Source of the DNA: Trichobilharzia regenti
Lineage: Eukaryota > Platyhelminthes > Trematoda > Strigeidida > Schistosomatidae
Length of the DNA: 64,000 nt
Assembly (NCBI GenBank): GCA_944472135.2
Contig: OX235263.1
Coordinates: forward strand, 20,265,379 to 20,329,378
Reading direction: 5' to 3'
Shown: in pieces, positions 33,610-45,179 of the stretch
Layout: each line of letters starts with the position of its first letter
Numbering within the stretch: position 1 is the first letter of the stretch
Position numbers and translations under genes: made by a program
The notes under the pieces: generated by a model
Seen by the model: the letters and a program-made list of their open reading frames with translations, nothing else
Databases searched by the model: none
Told to the model about the DNA's origin: nothing

Positions 33610-34500
33610 GATTATTACATTATTATTATCTCCTTTAGTTCTTAGAAGAACATAGGGCATGTCTTCATTGCGTTCCGTTCTCTGACAACGTTTTCACCTG
33701 GCTCCATGTCTACCCAAGTGCTTTCATATCCGCTTAACATGACGTCCTCCATGTCACCCTCACAATGACGACCAACTTAGCGCTTCCCGTTCGGGTTCTA
33801 CTCGACGAATGGCCTGACTTGTGATTTCATTTGATGGTTTTCTCAGAGTATGGCCAATTAACCCGTCTCTATTTTTTCCTGCATATTCCCTGGACAATCG
33901 GTTCCTGGTTGGTTCACTCCCAGAGATTCCTGTTGCCGATATTTTCTGGCTTCCCATGTGATCTTGAGTACTGAGCGAAGAAAGCTATTGATGAAGGTCT
34001 GTAGTTTGTTTGAGGTGCTCTTCATGACGCACCAAGTCTCTGATCCGTATGGTAAGTAGCACTGACTTCACATTGGAGTTGAAAATTCGTATCTTATTAT
34101 TCATAATGAGTACTGCTGGTCCCCACACAGACCTCAGAGTAGTGAAAGATTGCCTTGCTCTCCCAAGCTTCGCTTTGACATCCTCTCCAGTCCCTGCAAT
34201 ATTTGAAACGATAGTTCCTGCGTAGGTGAAGGAGATTGTTTCGTTCAAAATTCTCCCATTTAAGTTGATTGTTGTCTGTTGTTGCTGTCACTGTTAGCTA
34301 GGAATCTTCATCATCTGTTTTCTCTATGTTCACTTGAAGTTCTATCTTTGATGCTTCTTCTGCCAACTTGTAGCTTTTCACTTCCATATCTTCTATTTTC
34401 TGGGAAATCAGATATGTATCATCGGCGAAGTTGAGATCCCCAAGTTTTTTGTGTAAGTCCATTTTACGCCTGTCTCCTTGTTGCCCGCTGTGTGTGAGTG
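33610..34500 (-). mobile_element. RTE-type LINE 3' fragment
   Basis: Left end (TTA)n and tail complement TTCTTAGAAGAACATAGGGC. Minus-strand frames: ETISFTYAGTIVSNIAGTGE, DVKAKLGRARQSFTTLRSVW, IMNNKIRIFNSNVKSVLL, and upstream LGDLNFADDTYLISQKIEDM, which holds the FADD catalytic box. Frameshifted and truncated. Confidence 0.87.
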
Positions 34501-34914
34501 GAAACACTGATCTATGATAATACTGATGTATGTGATTATGAGTCACAATTAATTAGATACCGAAATGAACAACTAAATAAATAAATAAATGGAGGTCAAC
34601 CTAAAGTTCAGTTGACATGTGTGAAATAGGTGATTAAAAAATAAAGTACATTTGGAAATGTGAATATGTGAATATAATATATGATGCAGGCGTAGGATAA
34701 GTGGAATGTTGTCAAAACAATAGACTAGATAAAATGTGAAATAAAATAAACAAAGGTGGAACTATGGAATTAATAAGGATAATAAAGTTGTTATGTGAAT
34801 TACATGTTAAAATCAAGACCATGATAACGGAACAGATCGTACAAATTATTTTTGTACACAAAGTTCCAGGTTTATATTATCTGTTTCCAAAGCTGCCGTT
34901 ATACAAAGCAAATG

Positions 34915-35700
34915 CACTTATGTCCCTTTCGGCAAACTTTGTCGGACTTTGTAGACTCTATTGAACGATGTGTCAGATTCTGCGTGGTCAGTATCTACAA
35001 TATGTCGCAATAACGATGAATTAATACCTCTACTTTCTCTTTTGCTAAGCCAAACTAGGAGGTGCTTTCTCACATTGTTGGATATATTTCTCGACGATCG
35101 TCCTATGCACCTAGCTCCACAAGAACAGGTGAACATATAAATATACAATCTAAGTGACATTTCCTTGATGTTAAGGTCACCAGTAGGCGTCTAGAGTAGG
35201 TTATTCATAAAGTCGCAGTAAATAACCTTCCTCTCAGTGATCTTGTTAGACTGTCAGTATCAACCCGTAAATTCTAAGACTATCTACAATATTTTTAGCT
35301 ACATTGTCAACTGCTTTATTTCGTCCTCTTCATTTGCTATTGTTCTCGTTGAAGCAAACTGGACACCCATTTCTTATGAAGGCTTCTATCAGTTGTTCGA
35401 GTTCACCACCAACGCTATCTTCACTATAAATTTCCTGCGCCCATGTCAAGAGAGAACGGGTTAGATTCCTTTTCTTGCATTTGAGGACGAAACTGTACAA
35501 AGTGGTCAGTTGTCCTCTCCACATTGATTTTCTGTAAATAGACCTTCCAAATACCCATCAGTTCTCCTTGCGAGTGGCACATCAAGGAAAGTTATTTCCC
35601 TTCAGTTTCTTTTTCTGACGTGGATTGGATAGCTGGATGAATGTCACTGAATACTTTCAGGATGTCATCCAAATCTCAGTCCGCGTCGCATACTGTCTGC
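34915..35700 (-). mobile_element. Penelope-like retroelement fragment
   Basis: Minus-strand order: RT thumb at 35524-35330 (RGQLTTLYSFVLKCKKRNLT, RSLLTWAQEIYSEDSVGGEL), with DVPLARRTDGYLEG-like coding upstream to about 35620. Then the endonuclease at 35160-34918 (FTCSCGARCIGRSSRNISNN, VRKHLLVWLSKRES, FNRVYKVRQSLPKGT). The palm and the 3' end are lost. Confidence 0.82.
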
Positions 35701-35937
35701 TGTAATATATATATACGACGGTACAGCTACGAGAGTAAAATCTTAGAGAAAAGAATTTTCTCTAAATTCTTTATTTCAAAATGATGACTTTTTGACAGAA
35801 AGCTAAAATTCCAATTCATGTGTGTAACAAATTTTCACCTCATATTCACATATTCTGTCAGTATGTAAGTGGTAAGCCATGAAATATGTCGCTCTAATTT
35901 ACAATACATTCTAATCTCTCATTGATTTACATTACAG

Positions 35938-36050
35938 GACCTGGTTTAGTATTCATCGCCTATCCTGAAGCTATTGCAACACTAGCCGGTTCAACATTCT
36001 GGGCCATTATATTCATGCTAATGCTCATCACTCTAGGCCTTGATAGTACA
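35938..36050 (+). CDS. SERT: SERT-like exon: loop 4 and TM8
   Basis: The first two bases complete Gly. The exon then reads [37 protein letters not shown]. Leu, Asp and Ser of LGLDS match the Na2-site residues Leu434, Asp437 and Ser438 of human SERT. The loop 4 tip (GPGLVFI.YPEAIAT) is very close to insect SERT. The acceptor is TTACAG at 35936-35937 and the donor GTAAGT follows 36050. Phase 0 exit. The intron after it is the longest seen, 12.7 kb. Confidence 0.94.
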
Positions 36051-36624
36051 GTAAGTATCGTTTTTCATAATATTTTATAACTCAAATTGTAAATAGTCGA
36101 AAAAATTTTCTATTTGATGATGAAATTAATAAAATTCATTTGTTTTAAATTAATTAATTAATGTATATATGACATTAGTAACAAAGTTTACAATTACAGC
36201 TGAAGATTGAGAACGATTCTGGCTGAGTTCATATAACCGATTTCACCAAGGGTATCTAAAATTTAATGTGCCGTTAGTAAGATATGTAACGAATTTCTCA
36301 GTACAACTTAGAATACACTTACTGTCAAGAACGAATATGCATTAAAATAACACAGAACGTCAATACACATAAATGTACCGTCCACTTGAGTACATAAGGT
36401 TAAATGACACGAAAGACATACTAATATATGTATTTTGGATATATGGCTCTCTGTTAAGCCATCTTCAACAATTTACTCTATTCCTATTAGCTGTCAAGTG
36501 CTTGGAAAATATACTTCCTTCTGTATAAAATTAATAATTATAATAGTCACTTTACTCCAGACAACAATAATAATCATACAGGATGGCGTTTTGAGCACTG
36601 CGCATGTTTCAATGATTTCCATAT

Positions 36625-37515
36625 TTACTATTATTATTGTTCCCTTGGGTTCCTAGTGGAACATAGGGCTTCATATGCACGTCTCCACTTGCTTCTGTTT
36701 TTTCCCTTACTTTTCACCTACATCCATGTTAGTCCATACTGTTTCAACTCAACAAACTGTTTCACACGATCTCCTCCATGTCACACTTGCACTGACGTCC
36801 CAATCGCCGCTTTCCTTTTGGTCTGCCACCCAGCGGCCTCCTCAGCGAGTGTACAATCCATCTCAATCCACTTTTTCCTGCATATTTGTTGGGCGATTGG
36901 TTCTTGTTTTGTTTGTTTGTTCCCATAGTTTCTTCTTTGTGATTCTTTCCGGCCCGGCCATCTGATCTTCAGTATAGAGAGAAGACAGTTGTTAATAAAG
37001 GTCTGAAACAGGCTGTTGGAAATATTCTTTGTGACCCGCCCGCCAACTTTCTGATCCGTATAGAAGAGCTGACTGACTTGACGCTGTTTATATTGAAAAT
37101 CCGAATTTTGTTGTTAATGCTGAGTTGAGTGACGAAGATTTCCAGATTGATTTCAAATTGATGAATGCCTTTCTCGCCTTCCCGATTCTCGAGTTGATAT
37201 CCTCGTCCGTTCGATTGCCTGTAGTTGAGAAAATGCTCCGTAGACAAGTGAATGAAGTAACCTCTTTCAAATTCCTCCCGTTGATGGTGATTCGCGCTTG
37301 ATGTTGTTTTTGGCTGGTTATTTTGATAACCTCCGTCTTGTCTGTGTTCACCTGGAGTCCTGTATTCGCTGGCTGCTTCTTCGACCAGTTTGTAAGTCTT
37401 CGATTTTGTGTGAAATCAAGCATAAATCATCCACGCACGAAATCGAGGTCTTCTATGTTCTTCACGTTGGTCCAGATATCACTGTCTTCTCGTTTCCACT
37501 GTCTGACGCATAATT
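36625..37515 (-). mobile_element. RTE-type LINE 3' fragment
   Basis: Left end: TTATTGTTCCCTTGGGTTCC with tail complement CTAGTGGAACATAGGGCTTC. Minus-strand frames include LQVNTDKTEVIKITSQKQHQ, ARITINGRNLKEVTSFTCLR, EDINSRIGKARKAFINLKSI and WKSSSLNSALTTKFGF, the RTE region after YADD. Closely related to the plus copy at 56676-57890. Confidence 0.88.
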
Positions 37516-37829
37516 TAGTCACCACAATTAGGAATATCATAAAATAAGTATAAGTAAAAACAAAATAAATTACGTAAAATAATAATAACAGTTTTATTGC
37601 AAGCAGTACATTTGATACGAGTATGAAACTTTCAGCATGTGGTAATACAGTATTGCATCTAACCTTCTTATCAACAGAGATAGTAATTAAATACGATATT
37701 TACGTCTATAATATTTTCCAAATAAGTAAATGAATATTAAATAAGTAAAAATATTAACAACAATGTAACAATGAAGTAAACCATTTGGGGCGTTTTGCTT
37801 CGAATTCTGCAATAAGTTGGTTATTATAA

Positions 37830-38600
37830 AAAAAGGAACAAACAGCAAAGAAAATTTTCTTTTTGACGATTCATTTTCGTGATCTGCTGTACAATCGTAA
37901 TCATATTTAACAAAGAAGTCTATAGACCAATCAGATACTGGTAAATTTGTCCTTGAAAAAATTGTATTACATAATGTAAGGTGTAAGAAGGGATGACTAA
38001 TTGTAAGTTAGAAAAGAGGCAGAAGTTGGCATGACGTAATAAGTGTGAGGTAATGACCCATCAGTAAGCTCGTGTAGAATAGACAGGAACTAGTGGAAAG
38101 GTGATAGAGTGTTTTTATATGAAACCTGTATGAAAAACAGTAATAGAGTGGTAATAAAATATGAATGATGGGAACAATAATGATAATAAAATAATAGTAG
38201 TAATAACAATAATAATAGTAATAATAGTGAACTAATATAATAAAAGAAAGAAGCAAAATTATAGTAAGATCTTTACTCTTGCCATGGTAGGGCTAGAGAA
38301 TGTATATATATATAGCTTATGAGTGCAGGGATCCGATTTCAGATCTAGAATAGCTAATGCTTCAACTATGTACAGATGGCGTATGCGAAGTCCCTTTGTA
38401 CGATATTGAGGCACTCTGTGTAGCACTGCGAAGCATTCATATGGGGGTGCTTGATTTCCAGAGATGACAAGGTGTACGAGGATAGAGCTGCCGATATTAT
38501 TCTTTTCTCCTCTGATTAACCAAAATGGACAGTGTTCATAGTACATTTGTGGACTTGACGTTGCGTATGGGCGATATACCTTTTTCCACACCAGCAAGGA
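37830..38600 (-). mobile_element. Penelope-like fragment (endonuclease and part of a 5' segment)
   Basis: 38597-38259 on the minus strand keeps CFAVLHRVPQYRTKGLRIRH then IVEALAILDLKSDPC, a decayed PLE endonuclease end. 37830-37960 resembles the 5' segment seen at 24287-24540 (AAGAAAATTTTC, CTGTACAATCGTAATCATAT). Between them is (TAA)n-like DNA at 38168-38235. Confidence 0.6.
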
Positions 38601-38609
38601 AATTGATAT

Positions 38610-39112
38610 CGTATCCTTAGCGTTAGACTGGGCGATTAACTGTCTTTAGGAGAATGTGATACGTAAGGTGGCTGTTGGTAATTTCCTGACAGCTTTCAGT
38701 GCATTTCATAGTATAACAAAGTCTTTCTTAAATAGTTTACGAAAAATTAAGTGGCGGGGAGCAGTAAAGAAAGATAAGCAGAATAGAAGAATTAACAAAG
38801 TGTAACAATAGAGACTAAGTGATACTAGATTGTCTTAACTACCTTATGTAGGATGTCAAACGAAATCTCTTTATACAAAGTAACATGATACGGGAATACC
38901 AGGAAAGTTGACTAGAGAAAATAAGCAATCCAAGGTATCTAACATTGAACTGAGTTTCTGCTTCAGTCCCGTCTATGATAGTGGAACCATGTGAACTAAG
39001 CAGTTCACATAAGTAGCACCTGAGTCTTAAAGTGAAATTAACCGCCTGACATCTGGTGGGATTAAGCTTAATACCACTTAACAAGGATAACTGATGGATT
39101 TCTAATAAAAAG
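38610..39112 (-). mobile_element. CR1-like LINE (SR1-type), C-terminal part
   Basis: Minus-strand frame: LEIHQLSLLSGIKLNPTRCQ, AVNFTLRLRCYLCELLSSHG, STIIDGTEAETQFNVRYLGL. The pattern W(S/L).L.G..LNP.KC followed by VRYLGL is the end of the RT palm and the thumb in the CR1/Jockey lineages. The 3' untranslated part runs to about 38640. An R1 repeat interrupts it on the right. Confidence 0.75.
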
Positions 39113-39400
39113 TTATTCATTAGATGTTGGAGGCAATCGGCCACAGGAAGCCTTGGACCTAGGTTTCGTGCTACTTGACACTCGTCAGCAAGGCGTATCT
39201 GCAACCTTGACGGAACTCATGTCCCTTCTGAGATTCGAACCCGCATCACTCATTGCCGCCTGCAGTCAGAGACGTTACCACTGAGCTATTCGGGCTGTCT
39301 CGCAATTGACCTCCTGTAGGACTGTAGTAGATATTTTGATTTGACACTAGTAACTAGTGTGATCCGTCTAGTCCTCTGATTCATTCATTATTCATTTTGG
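39113..39400 (-). repeat. Dispersed repeat family R1 inserted in the CR1-like LINE
   Basis: Best R1 copy: GCCACAGGAAGCCTTGGACC, GACACTCGTCAGCAAGGCGT, GAGATTCGAACCCGCATCAC, GAGACGTTACCACTGAGCTA. Read on the minus strand it has a tRNA-like A box (TAGCTCAGTGGTAACGTC) and B box (GGGTTCGAATC). Confidence 0.75.
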
Positions 39401-39404
39401 AACA

Positions 39405-40200
39405 GTCTGATTGAGAAGTAACCGCTGGCAAAGAAATAGTCAGATAATGGAATACTTAACAAAATTGGCTTCGTTTCAATGGGACGAGTCATGCAAGAAG
39501 AGAAATAACAGAGAATAATAAGGAACTTCTCTCTCAGGAATACCAGCTAGACTAAATGAAGGAAGCGGTTGAGGACCTCCCATTGTAAATAGTATACTGT
39601 CTCCAGTCGAAAAAATAGGAATGAAACCACTTGGTGATCCAGTACTGTGCTTGTGTTACCCCAAGCTTGTTCAACAGAAGAGGTCTAGATTTAAATTCAA
39701 AGGCAGATATGCAGTCTGGGAAGGCAGACCGAACATATTTGTCACCTCAGTCTAAACCAGAGACAGTCTTATGATATGGGAAAACGGTAGCACATAAATT
39801 GCACCTCCAGTGTTTATGAGCTAATTGATCATGGTCGTTAAAAGCCTTCAATGAAGGTTAAAGGCTAAGTAAAAGCAGTTTTTTGTCCATTATTTACAAA
39901 AAAGGTGAAGTAATGACAACAGGTCTAAATTTATCATTTAGTCCATTTGATAATTTAGGCACAGGCACGTAGCACTGTGCTGGTAGAAAACAGTTTATCC
40001 AAAACACCTGTGAGAGGAAGACATAAAAAGTCTGCACATTTATTCAGGATGATAGCAGGTATACCATCAGGACGAGGAATTGGGTAGGTTTCAGCCATTT
40101 GAGACACTTGAGGACATCGTTTGTGTATTAAAACTGGAGAAAAAGTCACTATTTGCATTTGTAGCATTTAAAATCAACTGGACGATTTATGAAAAACTTA
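39405..40200 (-). mobile_element. CR1-like LINE (SR1-type), central RT part
   Basis: Minus-strand 40167-39955 keeps RPDGIPAIILNKCADFLCLP, then LTGVLDKLFSTSTVLRA. This is the (P)DGIPA...K.....L..P...I.N.S motif at the start of the CR1-type RT palm. It lies upstream of the C-terminal block at 38839-39204, so both belong to one copy split by the R1 insertion. Confidence 0.78.
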
Positions 40201-40511
40201 TTAAGAGTATCAGCATCAACTGATCGTTGTTTACAACAATGATTTCCTTAAACTGCTTCCATATAAACTATAAAAGTGCAGCAATTGAAGTTATTAGAAA
40301 AATAATATACGTAATAATAATTCTCATAATAAGTTGCAGTTTAATTATAGATTATGAAATGCGTTTATAAAGCTTTTTCCTGACATTTGTCTCTTCACAT
40401 ACCACCTGTGCTGAATACGGCATGGTTGAATTTTTATATCTTGCCATACCAGCGTAAATTCCTATGAAATTTCACTTGAATAGAAAGGAGAAAATTGCAA
40501 ATAAGGAGGAA

Positions 40512-40705
40512 GTGCGTCGGTGGTACAGTGGTTAGGACTCTCGCCGACCATGCACATGGTCCGGGGTTCGATCCCCTGCCGACACACACCTGATATCTAT
40601 GGTCGACCTGCAAAATTTGGGCTACGATATCCATGCTGAAAATTCCATACTTGTACCAAAAATACAGTGTGGAATCAAGCTGTAAATCAAAAAATTAAAA
40701 TCAAA
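40512..40705 (+). repeat. tRNA-headed SINE, type B
   Basis: Head GTGCGTCGGTGGTACAGTGG, then GTTAGGACTCTCGCCGACC, B box GGGGTTCGATCCCC. The body differs from type A: ACCTGATATCTATGGTCGAC, AAATTCCATACTTGTACC, GTGTGGAATCAAGCTGTA, then an A-rich end. Other type B copies are at 48212-48400 and 51240-51420. Confidence 0.87.
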
Positions 40706-40719
40706 GTCGAGTATCCGGC

Positions 40720-41435
40720 AAGATGACATTAGCAAGGTGCCTGGGACAGTTACACCACCTATCAACAACAATCTCAGTTAGTTAAGTCAAAGACACACTA
40801 CTAAACCTGCGTACAATCATCAAAGTTCTGTGCAATGTGTAGTATAGTCCTTTATGATAAGCCTAGGAAAAAATGAAAGGGAGGAGAGGGAAAGAAGAAT
40901 TAGTAGAATACAACAAGAATCAATAAATTGTAAGAGAAGAGGTTGAGTAATACTCCAAAGTGATTAATCGTTTGTTATTAAGTGAAGGTGTAGACACTGC
41001 AAATGACTTTTGAAATTTACCTCTAGAATAGATAAGCGAGAAGTTTAGCAGGAATATCTCCTCAATAATTACTTACTTCGACAAGCCAAAGTAAATTAGG
41101 ATGAGTAAAGTATGATACTGAAGGTGTTCAGCTGTATCATTCTCAAAATATATAGTAGCATAAATATAAGACATTTTCATAGAGATTGTTCCAAAAGATA
41201 TGCCTTTCATATCATAAGTTTGATAAAAATTGCTTCATAAATAAGTTACGCAACTAGCAGGGTTGAGTAGAACTCACAGAAAATTGGAATAGGATCATGT
41301 TAAGATCAGTGTCATGAGGAGTAGAAATGTAGTAATGGGGAGATAGAAAAAATCATAATGAATTTAAAATTAAGGAACAATAAATAATACGTTTAAAATG
41401 TGTTAAAACAAATTAAGTCCACTGTAGGTCGAGTG
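40720..41435. other. AT-rich intronic DNA with weak CR1-like 3' blocks
   Basis: A stretch near 40870-40960 (GAAAGAAGAATTAGTAGAAT) faintly resembles the CR1 3' region at 38760-38820. Nothing firm. Confidence 0.3.
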
Positions 41436-41439
41436 ACTG

Positions 41440-41790
41440 TGTAACAACAGAAGACAAGGACCAGGCAACAGATCGTTAATGAAGAAAATCAACACGTATT
41501 TATATGTATTTTATGCACATTATTATAGCGCATTCAAGCAGACATATACAGTCTTTTTATTGGTTGTTCCTAGCTCAAGGTTATTCTGTACTGCTTGTGA
41601 CTGGTTTCTCAGAAAGTTAAGCCATATATCTGCAAATCGTATTTGCACACGTTAGGTCTACTTGATTGGTTGTTGAATCAGTCTTGTTCACATTTTCTCA
41701 CGGCCAATATTATTAGCGACCTTGACATTGACGTAAATTAATGTCTACCAATTGGCTAGCAGCCTGCTCTTACCACAACTGAATAAACGT
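41440..41790 (+). repeat. LTR-like element copy 1
   Basis: Starts TGTAACAACAGAAGACAAGG and continues CAGATCGTTAATGAAGAAAA, with GTCTTTTTATTGGTTGTTCC. The same start and order recur at 47162. The TG-start and the promoter-like spacing suggest a solo LTR, but the 3' end is not defined. Confidence 0.4.
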
Positions 41791-42019
41791 CTTCGGTATG
41801 CAGAGTTCAAGATTTAGCATGTGTAATGTCCAATCAAGAGCAGCTTTATTAGTAAGATGGTGAAGAAATCCAAATATTGTTTTTTTTATATAATATTCTG
41901 AAAGTGAATTGATACACAAGCGATATACCGGGCAACAAGAACTCTTCAATGTGATCTACCAAGATCACTATGCACAGAGCAGTATTAATAGGTCATGTCA
42001 TCTAAATGACACCTGAATG

Positions 42020-42770
42020 GTACCCCAAGCCAACCTACCGAGTCAAAGGTCCCAAGGAAAGTAAAAGAAAACCGCCATAGCATATATAAAGGACATCTCA
42101 GAAATCACTGCAAGACTCTTCAAACCTTTGGAAATTGACGTCTCACACAAACCAACAAATTCCTTCATTCGGCCATGCCTGTGTCAATCAAAAGATTCAA
42201 CAGCAAAAACAGATAGAACCAACATCATCTACAAGACAATAAACTGCAACAACTGCACAAAATAATTCATCAACAAAAATGGATGTCTTCTTTTTTTATC
42301 CATGACAGTAAGCTAGCCGTCAAAAGACATGATATCTACTCCCTCATATCACTGCATACAGACAACCATAACATCAATTGAACTTGGAAAAATTCAAATA
42401 TTAGAGACAGTAAACCCCTCCCCCCATAACACTAGAAATTTTTAGCAGCCTGGTATTCAAGTGATTCCGCACTCGATGGACACATTAACATGGCTAAGAT
42501 TGACTAATCCATAAGTAGGTAATTTTATATACAAAAGGTTAAACTTCAGGTCTAGGAGAAAACCAAAAGTATACAACTAGACTAGACAGTGTGAAAACAC
42601 ATAAAAGCAACCAATCACTTGCAAGGTCACCAGGAGAGGTGACTATTAAACTCATGGAGAAATTTCAAAGCTCACTTCAAATTAAAGTATGCGCTGAAGA
42701 TGTTGCCCAGTAGGGCAATAAAAGCTTCGTAAATAAACCGTCCAGCTCAGAGGACACAACTACATCAGAG
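42020..42770 (+). mobile_element. Penelope-like fragment, second subfamily, with 3' end
   Basis: Plus-strand coding remains: AYIKDISEITARLFKPLEID, VSHKPTNSFIRPCLCQSKDS, a TNIIYKTINCNNC stretch (the YQxxCxxC start of the GIY-YIG domain), then RHDIYSLISLHTDNHNIN and a degenerate end near 42480. 42690-42765 contains GCGCTGAAGATGTTGCCC and CCGTCCAGCTCAGAGGACAC, the block shared with 539-640 and 30510-30590. Confidence 0.72.
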
Positions 42771-42849
42771 AAGAAGTCAGAAAAAATATAAAGCATTTGC
42801 GTAATATGGCAGGTACTTTCCAGGTAAGGAGATTTCAGTCACTTGAAGT

Positions 42850-43185
42850 AATTTTGGTGTATGATGGCTAGCAGTGCAATCCAGGATAATCATTTCGTCC
42901 AATTCGGTACTTGTCAAGGGATATGTACCTGCGTTCCTCGGTGAATTAATGATGCCGTTCACAGGGAATCTCGAATCCAGTACGCATCATTTCAAGCATC
43001 AAAGCGTTATTCACTGTACTACTTGTGTCACCAGAGCACATGTTATGCGACGGGCACCAGTTGATATTTTGCTAAAAGTACCTTAAGGTCATCCTTAAAC
43101 ATAGTCAACGCGCTCGTACTAGACATGATATGTCAACAGAGGCCAAACATTTCGGTCCAGTCAATAGACAAGGAAATCGAGATTC
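42850..43185 (-). repeat. Smα-like SINE unit with decayed hammerhead
   Basis: On the minus strand: upstream unit with GGACCGAAATGTTTGGCCTC (43150-43131), a tRNA-like head near 43060, then GTACATATCC, CTTGACA, GGAC, GAAA and ATCCTGGATTGCAC down to 42865. Stem I and the core are altered, so ribozyme activity is not expected. Confidence 0.68.
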
Positions 43186-43329
43186 ACTTAAAAAGAAGTA
43201 ATTTTTGATCATCTTGTAAGAAATGTGTGTTTTTAATCACCACTAACCTTGAAAATTAGAATCGAATAGCTATCATTATGTGAAGACAGATAACCTTTAA
43301 CAAGTGAGAATGTTTCAGATGGAAAGGGA

Positions 43330-43643
43330 GAGTCACATACACAAAGGGTACTCAGAGTCTCTAAGGGGATTAGCAATTTGGTTTAGTAACAGCCTACTCG
43401 TCCTACCTACAGCTATTAATGCCTTTCACGGTGTATCAAAGTCTTTTGAAGTAGCCAAGGAGTGACTAAGGGATAGCAATAAAGAAAAACAGGTAAAAGA
43501 CAAGAATTAATGAAATGTAAAAGTAGAGACCGAGTTACACTAAATTTTCTTCACTTGCTTACCCAGTAGGTTCGACAGAATATCTTCCTAGAAATTAAGA
43601 TAAAAGACCAGGGAGGACGATTATCTGAGATATTTAACATCCC
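43330..43643 (-). mobile_element. CR1-like LINE 3' region, left half of a split copy
   Basis: Shares the non-coding 3' blocks of the CR1 copy at 38640-38940 (ATTAATGCCTTTCACGGTGT, AAAGACAAGAATTAATGAAA, TATTTAACATCCCAC). The copy is cut by the RTE insertion at 43655 and resumes at 44219. Confidence 0.65.
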
Positions 43644-43654
43644 ACTTAGCTTCA

Positions 43655-44207
43655 CTTAAGTCTGTGTGGAGGTCAACAGCACTCAGTGTCAAAAATAACA
43701 TCCGGATTTTCAACTCCAATGTAAAGTCAGTGCTACCTACTGTACGGATCAGAGAATTGGCCAGAGTGTCATAAAGACCATCTCAAACAAACTTCAGACC
43801 TTCATTACAGTTAGTTTTTCGCTCAATACCATCAAGATCAGATGGCCGGCCAGAAAAGATCACCAACAGGCATGGATCTCTGGGAGCGAACCAACCAGAA
43901 ACCGATTGTGAAACAAATAGGCAGGAAGAAATGGAGATGGATTGGCTGGCCATATGCTGAGGAGACAAACCATCAAGTGACACCACTAACAAGCCATCGC
44001 TCGAGTGTAACCTGAAAGGAAAGCGGTGAGTTGGTCGTCAGTGTAAGGGTGACTTGGAGGAGGTGATGTGAATAGGAGATGAAAGCATGTGGAAAGACTT
44101 GGAGTGGAATGAAAAAGTTGGCAGAAAACCGAATGCAATGGAAACGCGCAGCTGAAGCCCTATGTTCCTCTAGGAATTAAAGGATATAATAAAATAACAA
44201 TAAATAA
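43655..44207 (+). mobile_element. RTE-type LINE insertion with 11-bp target duplication
   Basis: ACTTAGCTTCA stands at 43644-43654 and 44208-44218. The insert starts CTTAAGTCTGTGTGGAGGTC. It encodes decayed NNIRIFNSNVKSVLPTVRIR and the rest of the RTE C-terminal domain, and ends GAAGCCCTATGTTCCTCTAG then TATAATAAAATAACAATAA. Confidence 0.88.
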
Positions 44208-44218
44208 ACTTAGCTTCA

Positions 44219-44520
44219 TCCTTAATGTCTTCTGTGATACAAAAATCATGGTAACAAACCACTTCATACAAGTCAAACTTGTGTCTGAAAGTGAAATTTA
44301 AAATACCTGACATTTGCAAGGATTTAGCTTAAGATCATTCAACAAAGGCCATTGGCGAATTTCTAATAAAAAAGGTATTCATTTCGAAACAATCTCACTG
44401 TAGTGTGACTGGCGTGGAAGCAGTCAGATCATTGACGTGCTTAACAAAAGTGGTTTAGTCACAATAAAGCCAGTCATGTTAAAAGGAAAGAAAGATAATT
44501 AAAACCATAATACTACCTAA
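44219..44520 (-). mobile_element. CR1-like LINE, right half of the split copy
   Basis: Continues the CR1 copy: AAGTGAAATTTAAAATACCT, GGATTTAGCTTAAGATCATT and GGCGAATTTCTAATAAAAAA match 39030-39115, and the part near 44410-44480 matches 39415-39500. Confidence 0.65.
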
Positions 44521-44639
44521 TGCATAGTTCTATACAAGTACAAAACGTCTAAAGATGTTGAACATTAAGTAAGACTGAAACATGGAATAAAGTGTTACCA
44601 AAAATACTTGGAATACCTTAAGATAGTTTTGAAAATTTA

Positions 44640-44830
44640 ACATAATTTGAAGTGAAGACAGGAGTGAGACAAGGCTGCCTGCTATCATCGATGATATTCC
44701 TAATTGTGCTGGACCGAATTATTTAGAAGACTATGCGGGGAGAGCGGGAAGACAGGAATACTTTGAACTGATAAGAAGATTCTGGAATATCTAAACTCGT
44801 CGGATGGTTTATGACGTAATAATAATGACT
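44640..44830 (+). mobile_element. RTE-type LINE RT-palm fragment
   Basis: Plus strand: FEVKTGVRQGCLLSSMIFLI, then VLDRII and a decayed stretch ending before the FADD box. This is RT motif 4 of the RTE family. No tail is attached; 45180-45500 may be a separate piece of the same copy. Confidence 0.75.
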
Positions 44831-45179
44831 GAAATGTTTAAAATTAGGTCAGGAAAGCAACAGAAGTAATTACAGGTGGAGATTAAGTAGAGGTGCAGTA
44901 GAGAATAATGTCACTTAAATTAGGACTAAAGTTGAGCAAGCAAGTTGGATAACGTAACATAATTTGACTAGAAATTGAGCGTTGGTCAAGACAGTAACAG
45001 TGGTATTGAAGTGTAGAAATTAAATCGAGTGGAAGTAGATAATACGAAAGTTGAAAATTTAAAATATTGCAATTGTAATAATTTGTAATATTTTATTTTT
45101 ACAACTGTAATATTTTACACTTTCAACTTTCTTATATGTGTCTGAAAACTAGCTAGCGCATTTGCAAGAGGTAGTGGAC

